Source: CAZVEV01 sp964625865 (lineage in GTDB: Bacteria; Planctomycetota; Phycisphaerae; SM23-33). From it: 37,948 bases of DNA. Of this stretch, positions 21,760-30,221 are shown piece by piece (the first letter of the stretch is position 1; every line of letters begins with the position of its first letter). The notes beneath the pieces are model-generated. The model searched no databases, was not told where the DNA came from, and was given only the letters and a program-made list of their open reading frames with translations. Made by a program: the position numbers and the translations under genes. Location: positions 1 through 37,948 of the forward strand of contig CAZVEV010000023.1 of the NCBI GenBank assembly GCA_964625865.1. The letters are read 5' to 3'.

Positions 21760-23532
21760 TCACGTTGAGTCCTCCGCGACCGCCGGGGAAGCGTACATCT
21801 CGGCCAGAATCTCCCGCACGCGCCCGATCACGTCGCCCAGGGGCACCGATTCCTTGGCCCCGCCCGCGCGACGCTTGACCTCGACAGCGCCGTCCTTCAG
21901 CCCGCGGTCGCCCACGACGACCTGAAGCGGCATGCCGATGAGGTCCGCATCCTTGAACTTCACGCCCGGGCGCGCGTCGCGGTCGTCCAGCAGCACGTCG
22001 ACGCCGGCGGCCTGCAGCCCTGCGTACAGTCGCTCGGACTCGGCCGCCACGTTGTCCCCGCTGCCGACTGCGACGATCTCGACCTCGAACGGCGCGATCG
22101 TCACCGGCAGGACGCATCCGTCTTCGTCATATCCGACCTCGATGGCCGCGGCGAGAATCCGGTTGATCCCGATGCCGTAGCACCCCATCAAGCACGGGTG
22201 TTCCGTGCCATGGTCGTCCAGGAACGTCGCGCCGAGCTTCTCGCTGTACTTCGTGCCCAGTTTGAAGATATGCCCGGTCTCAATGCCTTTGCTCCCGTGC
22301 AGCACGCCGCCGTCGTTGACCGGCGAGGGATCGCCGTCGAGGGCGCTGCGGATGTCGGCAATCTGGACGACCTGCCCGGCGTGCTCGCCCAGCGGGGCCA
22401 GCACGTCGCGACGCCAGTTGAAGTGCTTGACGTGATGGTCCTTCTCGTTCGCGCCGCCGGCCCAGAACTGCGCGGCGGCCGCGTCGGGATCGACGTACAT
22501 CGTCACGTCGTCGCGCCCCACCACGGCGTGCGGGCCCACGAAACCGATGGTGAACCCGGCGCTGATCGCGTCATTCTCGTCGGCCTGCTCAACCGGCCCG
22601 TCGACCAGGGCGTTGAACTTGTCCTCGCTCAGTTCGTGGTCACCGCGGACCACGCCGATGACCCACCGATTCTCGTTTCGGAAGACCAGCGTCTTGAGCA
22701 GGTGCTTGGGCTTGACCTTCATGAACGCCCCGACGTCGTCGATGCTCTTGAGCTCCGGTGTGTGGACAGACTCCAGCTCGCCGGTCGGCTCGCCGTCCAG
22801 CGTGGCCTCGCGCTCGCCGATGGCGCACTTCTCGACGTTGGCCGCATAGTTGCCCTTGTCGCTGGCCAGGATCGTGTCCTCGCCCGCGTCACACGGGATC
22901 ATGAACTCGTGGCTGCCCGTGCCGCCGATCTCGCCCGAGGCGGCCTCCACAATGACGTACGGCACGCCGCACCGGGTCAGGATGCGGCAGTATGCGTCGT
23001 ACATCGCCCGGTAGGACTGATCGAGGCTTTCCTCATCAGCATCGAAGGAGTAGGCGTCCTTCATGATGAACTCGCGGCTGCGCAGCACGCCGAACCGCGG
23101 GCGGAATTCGTCGCGGTACTTGGTATTGATCTGGTAGAGGTTGAGGGGCAGTTGCTTGTAGCTCTTGATCTCGTGGCTGGCGTGGAACGTGCAGACTTCC
23201 TCCGCCGTCGGGGCCAGCGCGTTGTCGCGCCCGTGGCGGTCGATGAAGTGGCCCAGGGTCTCGCCGTAATCGTCCTTTCGCCCGGTGGCCTCCCACAGCT
23301 CCATCGGCTGGGCGATGGGCATGATGATCTCCTGGGCGCCGGCGGCGTCGATCTCTTCGCGGACGATCTGCATGATCTTCCGCAGGCTGCGCGCCCCGAG
23401 CACGAGGTACGTGTACGTGCCGCTGGCAACCTTGCGGATGTACCCGGCCCGGAGCATCAGTTGATGCGAGGGGACCTCGGCCTCGGCGGGGACCTCCTTG
23501 ACCGTGGGGATCAGCAACTTCGAATATCTCAT
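21760..23532 (-). CDS. proS: Prolyl-tRNA synthetase
   Basis: 590 residues, the usual length of the bacterial-type enzyme with an inserted editing domain. Charges tRNA-Pro with proline in the cytoplasm. MRYSKLLIPTVKEVP opens; motif 1 around LVLGARSLRKIMQIV; TAEEVCTFHA; motif 2 YRDEFRPRFGVLRSREFIMKD; the YbaK-like editing insert spans about 225-390 (HLLKTLVFR, GVVRGDHELSEDKFN, GPHAVVG); motif 3 GCYGIGINRILAAAIE; anticodon domain from about 465 (LPVTIAPFEVEIVAVG, DDRDARPGVKFKDADLIG). ATG 23532 is preceded by AAGGA at 10 nt. Upstream TTGACT ... TAAGAC (23566-23592) is a poor promoter candidate with a 15-bp spacer. Confidence 0.97.
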   Translation of the reverse strand: MRYSKLLIPTVKEVPAEAEVPSHQLMLRAGYIRKVASGTYTYLVLGARSLRKIMQIVREEIDAAGAQEIIMPIAQPMELWEATGRKDDYGETLGHFIDRHGRDNALAPTAEEVCTFHASHEIKSYKQLPLNLYQINTKYRDEFRPRFGVLRSREFIMKDAYSFDADEESLDQSYRAMYDAYCRILTRCGVPYVIVEAASGEIGGTGSHEFMIPCDAGEDTILASDKGNYAANVEKCAIGEREATLDGEPTGELESVHTPELKSIDDVGAFMKVKPKHLLKTLVFRNENRWVIGVVRGDHELSEDKFNALVDGPVEQADENDAISAGFTIGFVGPHAVVGRDDVTMYVDPDAAAAQFWAGGANEKDHHVKHFNWRRDVLAPLGEHAGQVVQIADIRSALDGDPSPVNDGGVLHGSKGIETGHIFKLGTKYSEKLGATFLDDHGTEHPCLMGCYGIGINRILAAAIEVGYDEDGCVLPVTIAPFEVEIVAVGSGDNVAAESERLYAGLQAAGVDVLLDDRDARPGVKFKDADLIGMPLQVVVGDRGLKDGAVEVKRRAGGAKESVPLGDVIGRVREILAEMYASPAVAEDST

Positions 23533-24023
23533 GGGTGTTTTGTCCTTGGTTGGGCGAAACGGACGGTCTTATTGAACCGCAAACGGAGTCAAAACGCGCG
23601 AAACCGCAAGCGGGGCAGACCACACAGATCGCAAGGGGGGATTATGGCGGGGCAATCGGAGATTTTCAACCGTCGAGGTCTCCGGCGGCAGAGTGTGAAA
23701 CTCTCATGCTCTCGAAACAAGGACAAGAGCAACGGAAGGAACGGCAACGGAGTTAGCCGCAGATTCCGCAGACTGGAAGAAACAGAAGAGGGAAAGAGGT
23801 TTGTCTCGCACAAAGACACAAAGGCACGAAGTGTTCAATGCACTCCCTTTGTGCCTTCGTGCCTTCGTGTGAGATCATCTGTCTTTCCTTCTCTTTCTTA
23901 ATCTGCGAATCTGCGAAATCTGCGGCTAACTCCGTTGCCGTTGTTCTTGTCCCATTCGTTGTTGCCGTTTCTGTGTCTGGAAATCCTGATGCGCAGGCCC
24001 TGATCTCTGGTAAGCTCTGGGCC
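23533..24023. other. Divergent gap between proS and yhaM-like gene
   Basis: About 490 bp with no supported gene. It contains a weak proS promoter candidate and a large inverted repeat built from degenerate words (23723-23950). The open frames on both strands across it are translations of the repeats. Confidence 0.6.
23723..23950. repeat. ~230-bp fold-back of word-like repeats
   Basis: Left arm 23723-23831, right arm about 23845-23950. A perfect 26-bp core pairs 23740-23765 with 23917-23942 (starts AACGGCAACGGAGTTAGC). Further inward the arms match imperfectly: GAAGAGGGAAAGAG against CTCTTTC words, and AAGACACAAAGGCACGAAG against CTTTGTGCCTTCGTGCC. Loop about 13 bp. Confidence 0.8.
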
Positions 24024-25004
24024 ATGAACACTCAGCGACTGAATATCAGCCAACTGGCGGCGGGGATGACGGTCGACCAGGTCTTCCTCGTGCGGGACAA
24101 GGACCTGCGCACGACGAAGAACGGCGACCTGTACGTCATGTGCACGCTGTGCGACAAGACCGGCACGCTGCCGGCACGCATGTGGCGAGCGTCGGAGGCC
24201 ATCTTCAACTCCATCCCCGCCGACGGGTTCCTCCACGCCAAGGGGCGATGCGAGGATTACAGGGGCAATCTCCAGTTCGTCATCGACGGCTGTCGCCCGT
24301 ACTCCGCCGACAAGGTGGACCTTGCCGACTTCCTGGCCACCACCACCGGCGACGTCGAGGCGATGTGGGCCGAACTTCTGGAGATGCTCCGCGCGGTCAA
24401 GGACAAGAACCTGCGGATGCTCATCAAGAAGTTCGTCGAGGACACCGAGTTCGTCGACGCCTTCAAGCGCGCTCCGGCGGCGATGCAGATGCATCATCCG
24501 TTCATCGGCGGGCTTCTGGAGCACACCCTGGGCGTGACCCGCGCCGCGACGGCCGTCCTGCCCCTGTATCCCGATCTCAACGCCGACCTCGTCCTGACCG
24601 GCTGCTTCCTGCACGACGTGGGCAAGACCGCCGAACTGTCGTCCAAGCCGGGCTTCAACTACACCGATCGCGGACAACTCGTCGGCCACATTACCGTCGC
24701 AGCGATCTGGATCGCCGAAAAGGCCGCCGCCATCGCCGCCGAGACCGGCCAGCCGTTCCGGCAGGACCTCGTGGACATGTTGCAGCATATCGTACTGTCG
24801 CACCACGGCTGTCACGAGTACGGCTCGCCGAAGCTTCCCGCCATGCCCGAGGCGTTCCTCATTCACCACCTCGACAACATCGACGCCAAGATGTGGATGA
24901 CCCTCCACGCGATCGAATCCGACGCCGACGCCGAATCAACCTTCACCTCCTACGTCCGCGCGATTGAGACGCGCGTCTACAAAGGCGGCAGACCGGGCGA
25001 CTGA
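24024..25004 (+). CDS. YhaM-like 3'-5' exoribonuclease (OB + HD)
   Basis: 326 residues from ATG 24024. N-terminal OB-fold (about 1-95): GDLYVMCTLCDKTGTLPARM and FLHAKGRCEDYRGNLQFVI, the nucleic-acid binding part of YhaM/CBF1-type proteins. HD phosphohydrolase domain about 140-290: HHPFIGGLLEHTLGVTRAA, the doublet in FLHDVGKTAEL, then VLSHHGCHEYGSPKLPAMPEA and HHLDNIDAKM. In Firmicutes YhaM trims RNA from the 3' end with metal ions. Length matches (about 310-330). Neighbours ylbF and rnr fit an RNA-metabolism role. The first ATG with conserved sequence was chosen; the ribosome-binding site is weak. Confidence 0.85.
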   Translation: MNTQRLNISQLAAGMTVDQVFLVRDKDLRTTKNGDLYVMCTLCDKTGTLPARMWRASEAIFNSIPADGFLHAKGRCEDYRGNLQFVIDGCRPYSADKVDLADFLATTTGDVEAMWAELLEMLRAVKDKNLRMLIKKFVEDTEFVDAFKRAPAAMQMHHPFIGGLLEHTLGVTRAATAVLPLYPDLNADLVLTGCFLHDVGKTAELSSKPGFNYTDRGQLVGHITVAAIWIAEKAAAIAAETGQPFRQDLVDMLQHIVLSHHGCHEYGSPKLPAMPEAFLIHHLDNIDAKMWMTLHAIESDADAESTFTSYVRAIETRVYKGGRPGD

Positions 25005-25012
25005 CGAAGACG

Positions 25013-25066
25013 AGCGCGAATCTCAGATCTGAAATCGTCAATCGTAAATCTAAAATCTACAATCGC
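25013..25066. repeat. AAATC word repeats between convergent genes
   Basis: Short run of AATCT/AAATC words (GAATCTCAGATCTGAAATCG, CAATCGTAAATCTAAAATCT) filling the gap between the convergent ends of the yhaM-like and ylbF-like genes. No classical terminator seen. Confidence 0.6.
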
Positions 25067-25067
25067 C

Positions 25068-25409
25068 TCATCCACCTTCGGTGGGCGTCAATTCGGTCTG
25101 GATGGCCTGGTTGACCTGGCGCATCAGGTCGATGTAGTTGACTTGGGCGGCGGTGTATTTCTTGAAGACTTCCGAGGCTACCAGTTTGTCCTGGAGGGCC
25201 TGGAGAGCGTGTTTGTCGTCGACTTCGATGGGCTTGTTCTCGGCTTCCAGTTGCTGGACCTTGGCTGATTGGGCCTGGAAATCGGCCAGCAGCTTCGCCA
25301 CCTCCGGCTGGGCGTCGAGCCCTTCGCGGGCGGCGCGCAGGGCGGTCGCTTCGGGGGAGGCGGCGATGGTCTTGCCCAGTCGGCTGGCCAGTTCGGTACT
25401 CGCACTCAT
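25068..25409 (-). CDS. YlbF/YmcA-family protein
   Basis: 113 residues from ATG 25409 (GGAG 8 nt upstream). All-helical small protein of the YlbF/YmcA (DUF964) family: ELASRLGKTIAASPEATAL, QPEVAKLLADFQAQSAKVQQ, LQDKLVASEVFKKYTAAQVN then YIDLMRQVNQAIQTEL. In Bacillus, YlbF with YmcA and YaaT forms a complex that assists RNase Y. Here it is transcribed divergently from rnr and convergently with a YhaM-like nuclease, which suggests a related role in RNA processing. Partner homologues are not in the window. Confidence 0.8.
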   Translation of the reverse strand: MSASTELASRLGKTIAASPEATALRAAREGLDAQPEVAKLLADFQAQSAKVQQLEAENKPIEVDDKHALQALQDKLVASEVFKKYTAAQVNYIDLMRQVNQAIQTELTPTEGG

Positions 25410-25525
25410 GTCGTGTTCTCCGTGGTTGGGCGGCGGGGCGCGTGGCCCCGCGGGGGTTCGCCCCTCGCACGCGGCGTCGAAAGGCGTCTCGCAAATTGTG
25501 CGCCAAGCCCTAGAATAAAGCAACC

Positions 25526-27814
25526 ATGCCCGATCGCTACACCGACGCCATCGTGAAGTTCCTCTCCGCGCGAGAGTATCAGCCGCTCAAGCCGCGCCAG
25601 ATCGCCCGCCAGATGGGCGTGGGCGAGGCCGACTACGGTGCGTTCCGCGAGGCGGTCAAGCGCCTCCGCGACACGGGTCGCGTGGTCCTGGGCGGGCGCA
25701 ACGCCCTGACGCTGCCCGAGATGGCCAAGCAGGTCCTCGGCACGTATCGCGCCAATCCGCGCGGGTTCGGCTTCGTCGTGCCGGAAACCCCCAACGCCCA
25801 CGGCGACTTGTTCATTCCTCGCGGGGCCGGCGCCGAGGCGATGAGCGGCGACCGCGTGCTGGCCCGCGTCAAGAAGCGAGGCCGGCGCCAGGGCAAGATG
25901 GTCTACGAGGGCCAGATCGTCCGCATCGTCCAGCGCGGGTGCAACCGGTTCGTGGGCACGCTGCAGCGATCCGGGGCCGCCACGTTCGTCATGCCCGACG
26001 GGCCCAGCGTCACCCAGCCCATCGTCATCCCCGACGCCGGCGCCGCGGCGCCGACCAGCGGCACGAAGGTGGTCGTCGAGATCATCCGGTATCCGGAAGC
26101 CGGGCAGCTCCCCACCGGCGCCATCGTCGAGACGCTCGGGCCCCAGGGCAAGCTGGACGTCGAGACCGACGCCGTCATCCGCGCCCACGGGATCCCCGAC
26201 GAGTTCAGCGCCGAAGCGCTGGCCGAGGCGCGCGCCGCCTGCGACGGGTTCGACCCGACCGACCGCGCCCAGCGGGCCGGGCGGGAAGACCTCACAAACC
26301 AGACCGTCATCACGATAGATCCGCCTGACGCGCGGGACTTCGACGACGCGATAAGCCTCGCCCGCCACCGCGACGGGACGGTGACCCTCGGGGTCCACAT
26401 CGCCGACGTGTCCCACTTCGTGCCCGAGGGCGGCCCGCTGGACACCGACGCCCGCACGCGGGCCACCAGCGTCTACTTCCCCCGACGCGTCGTGCCCATG
26501 CTCCCCGAGATCCTGTCCAACGGCGTCTGCAGCCTGCAGGAAGCCCAGCCGCGGTTCTGCAAGAGCGCATTTATCCACTATGACGCGACGGGCGAGATCC
26601 TGGGCACGCGGCTGGCTGAGACCGTCATCCGGTCGACCAAACGCCTGACGTACGCCGAGGCCCAGGGCATCTGCGAGGGCAAGAGCGGCGGGTTCGGCAG
26701 GAAGGTGGTGCAACTGGTCCACCGCATGGAGGCCCTCGCGCGCCTCATCGAGGCCCGGCGCCGCAAGGCGGGCATGATCCACCTGGACCTGCCCGCGGTG
26801 GAACTGGTGCTCGATGACGACGGCAAGGTCGTCGATGCGGTTCCCGAGGACGATTCCTACACGCACACGATCATCGAGATGTTCATGGTCGAGGCCAACG
26901 ACGCGGTAGCCGCCCTGTTCGACCGCCTCGACCGCCCGATCGTCCGCCGGATCCACCCGGCGCCCGACCCGACCGGGCAGAAGCAGCTTGGCGCGTTTAC
27001 GCGAGCGTGCGGGTACAAGATCCCCGCCGACCTGACGCGGCGCGACATCCAGGACCTGCTCGCGGCGGTCAAGGGCAGGCCCGAGTCCTACGCGGTGAAC
27101 CTGGCCGTGCTGAGAACCTACCAGCAGGCCGAGTACTCCCCCATGCGCACGGGTCACTTCGCACTGGCCTCGACCCACTACTGCCACTTCACCTCCCCCA
27201 TCCGCCGCTACGCCGACCTGACGGTCCACCGCATAATCGCCGACTACTGCCGCAGCCGCCTCGACACGCGTCCGCCGGAGGACATGAGCGAGCTGATCTC
27301 GTTGGCGGACCACTGCTCGCAGTCGTCGCGCCGGGCCGAGACCGCCGAACGCGAACTGCGCCAGGTCCTCGTCCTGCAACTGATGGTCACCAAGGTCGGC
27401 GAGCCGTTTGACGGCGTGATTACCGGCGTGACGAACTTCGGCCTGTTCGTCCAGATGCCCCGCTTCAACGTCGAGGGCCTCGTCCGCATGGAAGACCTGG
27501 GCGACGACTGGTGGGACGTGGACCCGCGGACCGGCTCGATTCGCGGACAGCGCAGCGGGCGGGTGATGCGCATCGGCGACGTGTTGGCGGTCCGGATCGC
27601 GGGGGTCGACGTGGCGCGAAGGCAACTGAACCTCGTGCTCAATCGCGAGCAGGGGCGGAGTGCGAAGAAGAAGACTGGCGCGAAGAAGAAGAAAGAGAAA
27701 GACGCCAAGAAGCAAGCTGCTTCGAAGGCGGGACGCAAGGGCGCAGGGACCCGTCGCGAGAAGAAGAGCGGAGCGAAAGCCCCGCGTAAGACGCGCGGGC
27801 GACGCAGGCGATAG
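25526..27814 (+). CDS. rnr: Ribonuclease R
   Basis: 762 residues from ATG 25526. Processive 3'-5' exoribonuclease (RNB/RNase II family) that degrades structured RNA. Winged-helix start (YQPLKPRQIARQMGV), cold-shock domains (YRANPRGFGFVVPE, GDLFIPRGAGAEAMSGDRVLARV), catalytic RNB domain with the metal aspartates in DPPDARDFDDAISL (about 265-278), AFTRACGYKIP, YSPMRTGHFALASTHYCHFT with SPIRRYADLTVHR, S1 domain (FDGVITGVTNFGLFVQMPRF, from about 628). The tail after about 710 is strongly basic (KKTGAKKKKEKDAKK, RKTRGRRRR), longer than needed for the fold and likely RNA-binding. A -10-like TAGAAT at 25511-25516, only 9 nt before the ATG, hints at a nearly leaderless message. Confidence 0.95.
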   Translation: MPDRYTDAIVKFLSAREYQPLKPRQIARQMGVGEADYGAFREAVKRLRDTGRVVLGGRNALTLPEMAKQVLGTYRANPRGFGFVVPETPNAHGDLFIPRGAGAEAMSGDRVLARVKKRGRRQGKMVYEGQIVRIVQRGCNRFVGTLQRSGAATFVMPDGPSVTQPIVIPDAGAAAPTSGTKVVVEIIRYPEAGQLPTGAIVETLGPQGKLDVETDAVIRAHGIPDEFSAEALAEARAACDGFDPTDRAQRAGREDLTNQTVITIDPPDARDFDDAISLARHRDGTVTLGVHIADVSHFVPEGGPLDTDARTRATSVYFPRRVVPMLPEILSNGVCSLQEAQPRFCKSAFIHYDATGEILGTRLAETVIRSTKRLTYAEAQGICEGKSGGFGRKVVQLVHRMEALARLIEARRRKAGMIHLDLPAVELVLDDDGKVVDAVPEDDSYTHTIIEMFMVEANDAVAALFDRLDRPIVRRIHPAPDPTGQKQLGAFTRACGYKIPADLTRRDIQDLLAAVKGRPESYAVNLAVLRTYQQAEYSPMRTGHFALASTHYCHFTSPIRRYADLTVHRIIADYCRSRLDTRPPEDMSELISLADHCSQSSRRAETAERELRQVLVLQLMVTKVGEPFDGVITGVTNFGLFVQMPRFNVEGLVRMEDLGDDWWDVDPRTGSIRGQRSGRVMRIGDVLAVRIAGVDVARRQLNLVLNREQGRSAKKKTGAKKKKEKDAKKQAASKAGRKGAGTRREKKSGAKAPRKTRGRRRR

Positions 27815-27854
27815 CGGGGTAACCCATGCATGGACGCACGGAGAAGGAATCGAG

Positions 27855-28964
27855 ATGAGTGAAGGCGAGTTGAACAGGACGGCGCTGCACGGGAAGCACA
27901 CGGCGGCTGAGGCGAAAATGGGGCCCGACGGCGGATGGGAGATGCCGCTGTCGTTTAGCGGGGCGGCCGACGAAGTCCGGGCCGTGGCCAGCCGCGCAGG
28001 CGTTTTCGACGTCTCGAACGTCGGGCGCATTCGCATTCGCGGCGACGAGGCGCTGGACCTTGTCGAACGCGTCTGTACCGCCGACGTGGTCCGACAGGAG
28101 GACGACACCGCGCGATTCACGCTGCTGTGCAACGACGCCGGCGGGATCATCGACCAGTGCCTGGCCCTGCGGATCGACGACTGGTGGCTGCTGACAACCA
28201 GTCCGGTCAACCGCGTCAAGGTCCTCGAACACCTTCGCGCCGAAGGCGACGGGCTGTCGGTCAAGATCGACGACCAGACGACCAAGACGTCGATGGTCTG
28301 CGTCGCCGGCGCCGAAGCCGAGGGGCTCCTCGACCGCGCCCTGCCGATTCGCGTCGCGGGCCTCGCGCCGGGCCAACTGAAGGCCGGCACGCTGATGATC
28401 GCGCGATACATCGCCCTCCGCACGGGCTACACGGGGTTCTGGGGCCTCGACGTGATCCTGCCCAACATGTTCGCCGGGCAGGCGTGGCGGTTCATTACCG
28501 ACAAGGCGGGGGAAAACGCCGTCCCCCCCGCCGGAGCCGCCGCCCGCGACGTGCTCCGCATCCAGGCCGGACACTGCAGATACGGGCACGAACTGAACGA
28601 GACCATCGATCCGTACATGGCGGGCCTGGGCGACGCGGTGGACTTCAGACACGAGTTTATCGGGCGTGCGGCCCTGGAGGCCCTGGCTGACAAGGCGCCC
28701 GCGCGGCGGCGCGTGGGCCTGGTGCTGTCCGCTCCGCCCGACCCGTCGGTGCCGGGGGCTATTCCGGGCCTCGGCACGGAGGTCACGCGGCCTGACGGGG
28801 GACAGATCGGAGCGATTACCAGCGGCACGTTCTCGCCGACGACGGACAGCGTGATCGCGATGGCCTACCTCGCGACAGCCGACGCCCAGGTCGGCGCCGA
28901 CGTGCTGGTCGGACCCGACGGTCCCCGCCCGGCCAAGGTGGTGTCGCTGCCGTTTACCTGCTAG
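27855..28964 (+). CDS. gcvT: Aminomethyltransferase, glycine cleavage T protein
   Basis: 369 residues from ATG 27855 (AAGGA just upstream). Transfers the methylene unit of glycine from lipoyl-H protein to tetrahydrofolate, releasing ammonia. Seen: RTALHGKHTAAEAKM, EMPLSFSGAADEVRAVASRA with GVFDVSNVGRIRIRG, FTLLCNDAGGIIDQCLALRI, ALRTGYTGFWGLDVILP, LRIQAGHCRYGHELN and the C-terminal barrel (GLVLSAPPDPSVPG to MAYLATADAQVGADV). Conserved GCV_T signatures support the family; related folate-dependent methyltransferases (YgfZ, dimethylglycine dehydrogenase) are the alternatives. gcvH and gcvP are not adjacent. It starts 40 bp after rnr and is probably co-transcribed. Confidence 0.85.
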   Translation: MSEGELNRTALHGKHTAAEAKMGPDGGWEMPLSFSGAADEVRAVASRAGVFDVSNVGRIRIRGDEALDLVERVCTADVVRQEDDTARFTLLCNDAGGIIDQCLALRIDDWWLLTTSPVNRVKVLEHLRAEGDGLSVKIDDQTTKTSMVCVAGAEAEGLLDRALPIRVAGLAPGQLKAGTLMIARYIALRTGYTGFWGLDVILPNMFAGQAWRFITDKAGENAVPPAGAAARDVLRIQAGHCRYGHELNETIDPYMAGLGDAVDFRHEFIGRAALEALADKAPARRRVGLVLSAPPDPSVPGAIPGLGTEVTRPDGGQIGAITSGTFSPTTDSVIAMAYLATADAQVGADVLVGPDGPRPAKVVSLPFTC

Positions 28965-28971
28965 AATGGTT

Positions 28972-28991
28972 CATGCCCGCAGACGGGCATG
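28972..28991 (+). repeat. 8-bp hairpin between gcvT and UVR gene
   Basis: CATGCCCG (28972-28979), loop CAGA, CGGGCATG (28984-28991), no T-run. Lies immediately in front of the ribosome-binding region (GGGAAG) of the next gene, so a translational or mRNA-stability role is as likely as attenuation. Confidence 0.6.
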
Positions 28992-29006
28992 GAGCGCGCA
29001 GGGAAG

Positions 29007-29777
29007 ATGAGTCTCGACATTACGAATATCCTGGACGGCTGGCCCTTTGAACCGGGGCAGGTCATCGTCCGCAAGATCACCGGCCTCGACGGGCGCGAGA
29101 AGATCCAGATGCGCCTGGACCTCGGCCTGCTCCAGATGGAGATCGCCGGTCGCCCCGACGGGCGCAGGCCCTTTGGGCGTGAGAGCCTGCTGGACCACTA
29201 CGAGCACATGCTCCGGCGGCACAAGCGGGCCAACGGCACTGACGCGGGGTTCGAGCTGGACGAGAAGGCCTGCGAGACGCTCCGAAGCGAGGCGGTGATG
29301 TACTACCACCGGTATCTGGCCCAGTTCGTGCTCGAGGACTTCAAGGCCGTCGAGCGCGACACGCGCCGGAACCTGCGCGTGATGGACCTGTGCCACGCCT
29401 ACGCCGCCGAGCAGTCCGACCGCCTCGTGCTCGAGCAGTATCGCCCCTACGTGGTGATGATGTGCACGCGAGCGCGGGCCCAGGCGGCCCTTCGCGACCA
29501 GAGGCCCAAGCAGGCGCTGGCCGCCGTGCAGGAAGGCATGGCCGAGATCGAGGAGTTCACCGAGCGGTTCGGCGGGGACCTGGCCGCCGATCCGCCGGAG
29601 TTGACCATCCTCAGCGCGTTGGCCCGAGAGGTCGAAACGCGCATCCCGCTGGATCCGCTGTCGAAACTCCAGTCTGAACTGGAACTCGCCATCGCCGAAG
29701 AACGCTACGAAGACGCCGCCGACCTCCGCGACATGCTCACCGGAGACGACGAGCCCCTTCTCGGACCCATCGACTGA
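29007..29777 (+). CDS. UVR-motif (UvrB/UvrC domain) protein
   Basis: 256 residues from ATG 29007 (GGGAAG adjacent). Starts with a small beta-rich domain (GQVIVRKITGLDGREKIQMR), then a long helical region (about 80-200) rich in Ala, Glu, Arg and Leu (MYYHRYLAQFVLEDFKAVER, RDQRPKQALAAVQEGMAEI), and ends with a clear UVR motif (about 222-247: LQSELELAIAEERYEDAADL, RDML). UVR motifs mediate protein-protein contacts in UvrB/UvrC and McsA. No nuclease, zinc finger or ATPase elements are seen, so it is not UvrC or McsA. Function unknown. It is the last gene of the rnr-gcvT-UVR run. Confidence 0.7.
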   Translation: MSLDITNILDGWPFEPGQVIVRKITGLDGREKIQMRLDLGLLQMEIAGRPDGRRPFGRESLLDHYEHMLRRHKRANGTDAGFELDEKACETLRSEAVMYYHRYLAQFVLEDFKAVERDTRRNLRVMDLCHAYAAEQSDRLVLEQYRPYVVMMCTRARAQAALRDQRPKQALAAVQEGMAEIEEFTERFGGDLAADPPELTILSALAREVETRIPLDPLSKLQSELELAIAEERYEDAADLRDMLTGDDEPLLGPID

Positions 29778-29809
29778 CGCCGCTTCATTCGTATCATTCC
29801 ACGTTCGCC

Positions 29810-30110
29810 GTTCTTGCGGGCGCAGCGCCATGCACCGTTTAGCGGCGAACGTCGATCTGACGATCGACCGCTAAACGGTGCGCCATACCGAACGGTGCGT
29901 CGTATGCGTAGCGTGCACAGATCGCGCGAACGTACCGCATGCACACATCTCACGTGCGACGGTCTTGCGAGAAGACGTTTCGGGCGCGCAAACGTGTTGC
30001 ACGCACACGGATCGCGCGGACTATCGCACCCACGAACGCCTTGCGCGACGTTTAGCGGCGGGGCAACGCCCCGCGTGCGTTGCGCGCAACGCGTTCGAAG
30101 AACTCGCGCG
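29810..30110. repeat. Palindrome-dense spacer before thiC
   Basis: About 300 bp without a gene, enriched in CGCG, TTGCGC and GTGCAC words. Dyads: 14-bp arms GCACCGTTTAGCGG (29832-29845) / CCGCTAAACGGTGC (29868-29881) with inner GTCGAT/ATCGAC; GCGGGGC-AAC-GCCCCGC (30058-30074); a perfect 16-bp GCGTTGCGCGCAACGC (30077-30092). The CGTTTAGCGGCG word occurs twice (29836-29847, 30049-30060). No TPP-box sequence is seen here. Confidence 0.75.
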
Positions 30111-30132
30111 ATAGACTGACAAGGCGCTCATC

Positions 30133-30161
30133 TTGTTCGCACCGCCTCTCTCTGATAACAT
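30133..30161 (+). promoter_or_regulatory. Promoter of thiC
   Basis: -35 TTGTTC (30133-30138), 17-bp spacer, -10 TAACAT (30156-30161). Leader about 54 nt, too short for a full thiamine pyrophosphate riboswitch. Confidence 0.5.
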
Positions 30162-30221
30162 GATCCGTTCACGCGGATCCCGCCGGCGGGGACCGACCAT
30201 GGAAAGAAGCAGCAGAAACCT

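Noticed and set aside
23723..23950. CRISPR array
   Set aside because: Words are degenerate, of variable spacing, arranged as an inverted repeat, and no cas genes are present.
25406..28423. 1005-codon minus-strand open frame opposite rnr and gcvT
   Set aside because: Spans two genes with clear catalytic motifs on plus; repetitive Arg/Ala/Asp composition typical of a shadow frame.
30110..30221. TPP riboswitch upstream of thiC
   Set aside because: CTCTCTGATAACATGATCC looks slightly like part of a THI box but the conserved stems and order are missing.
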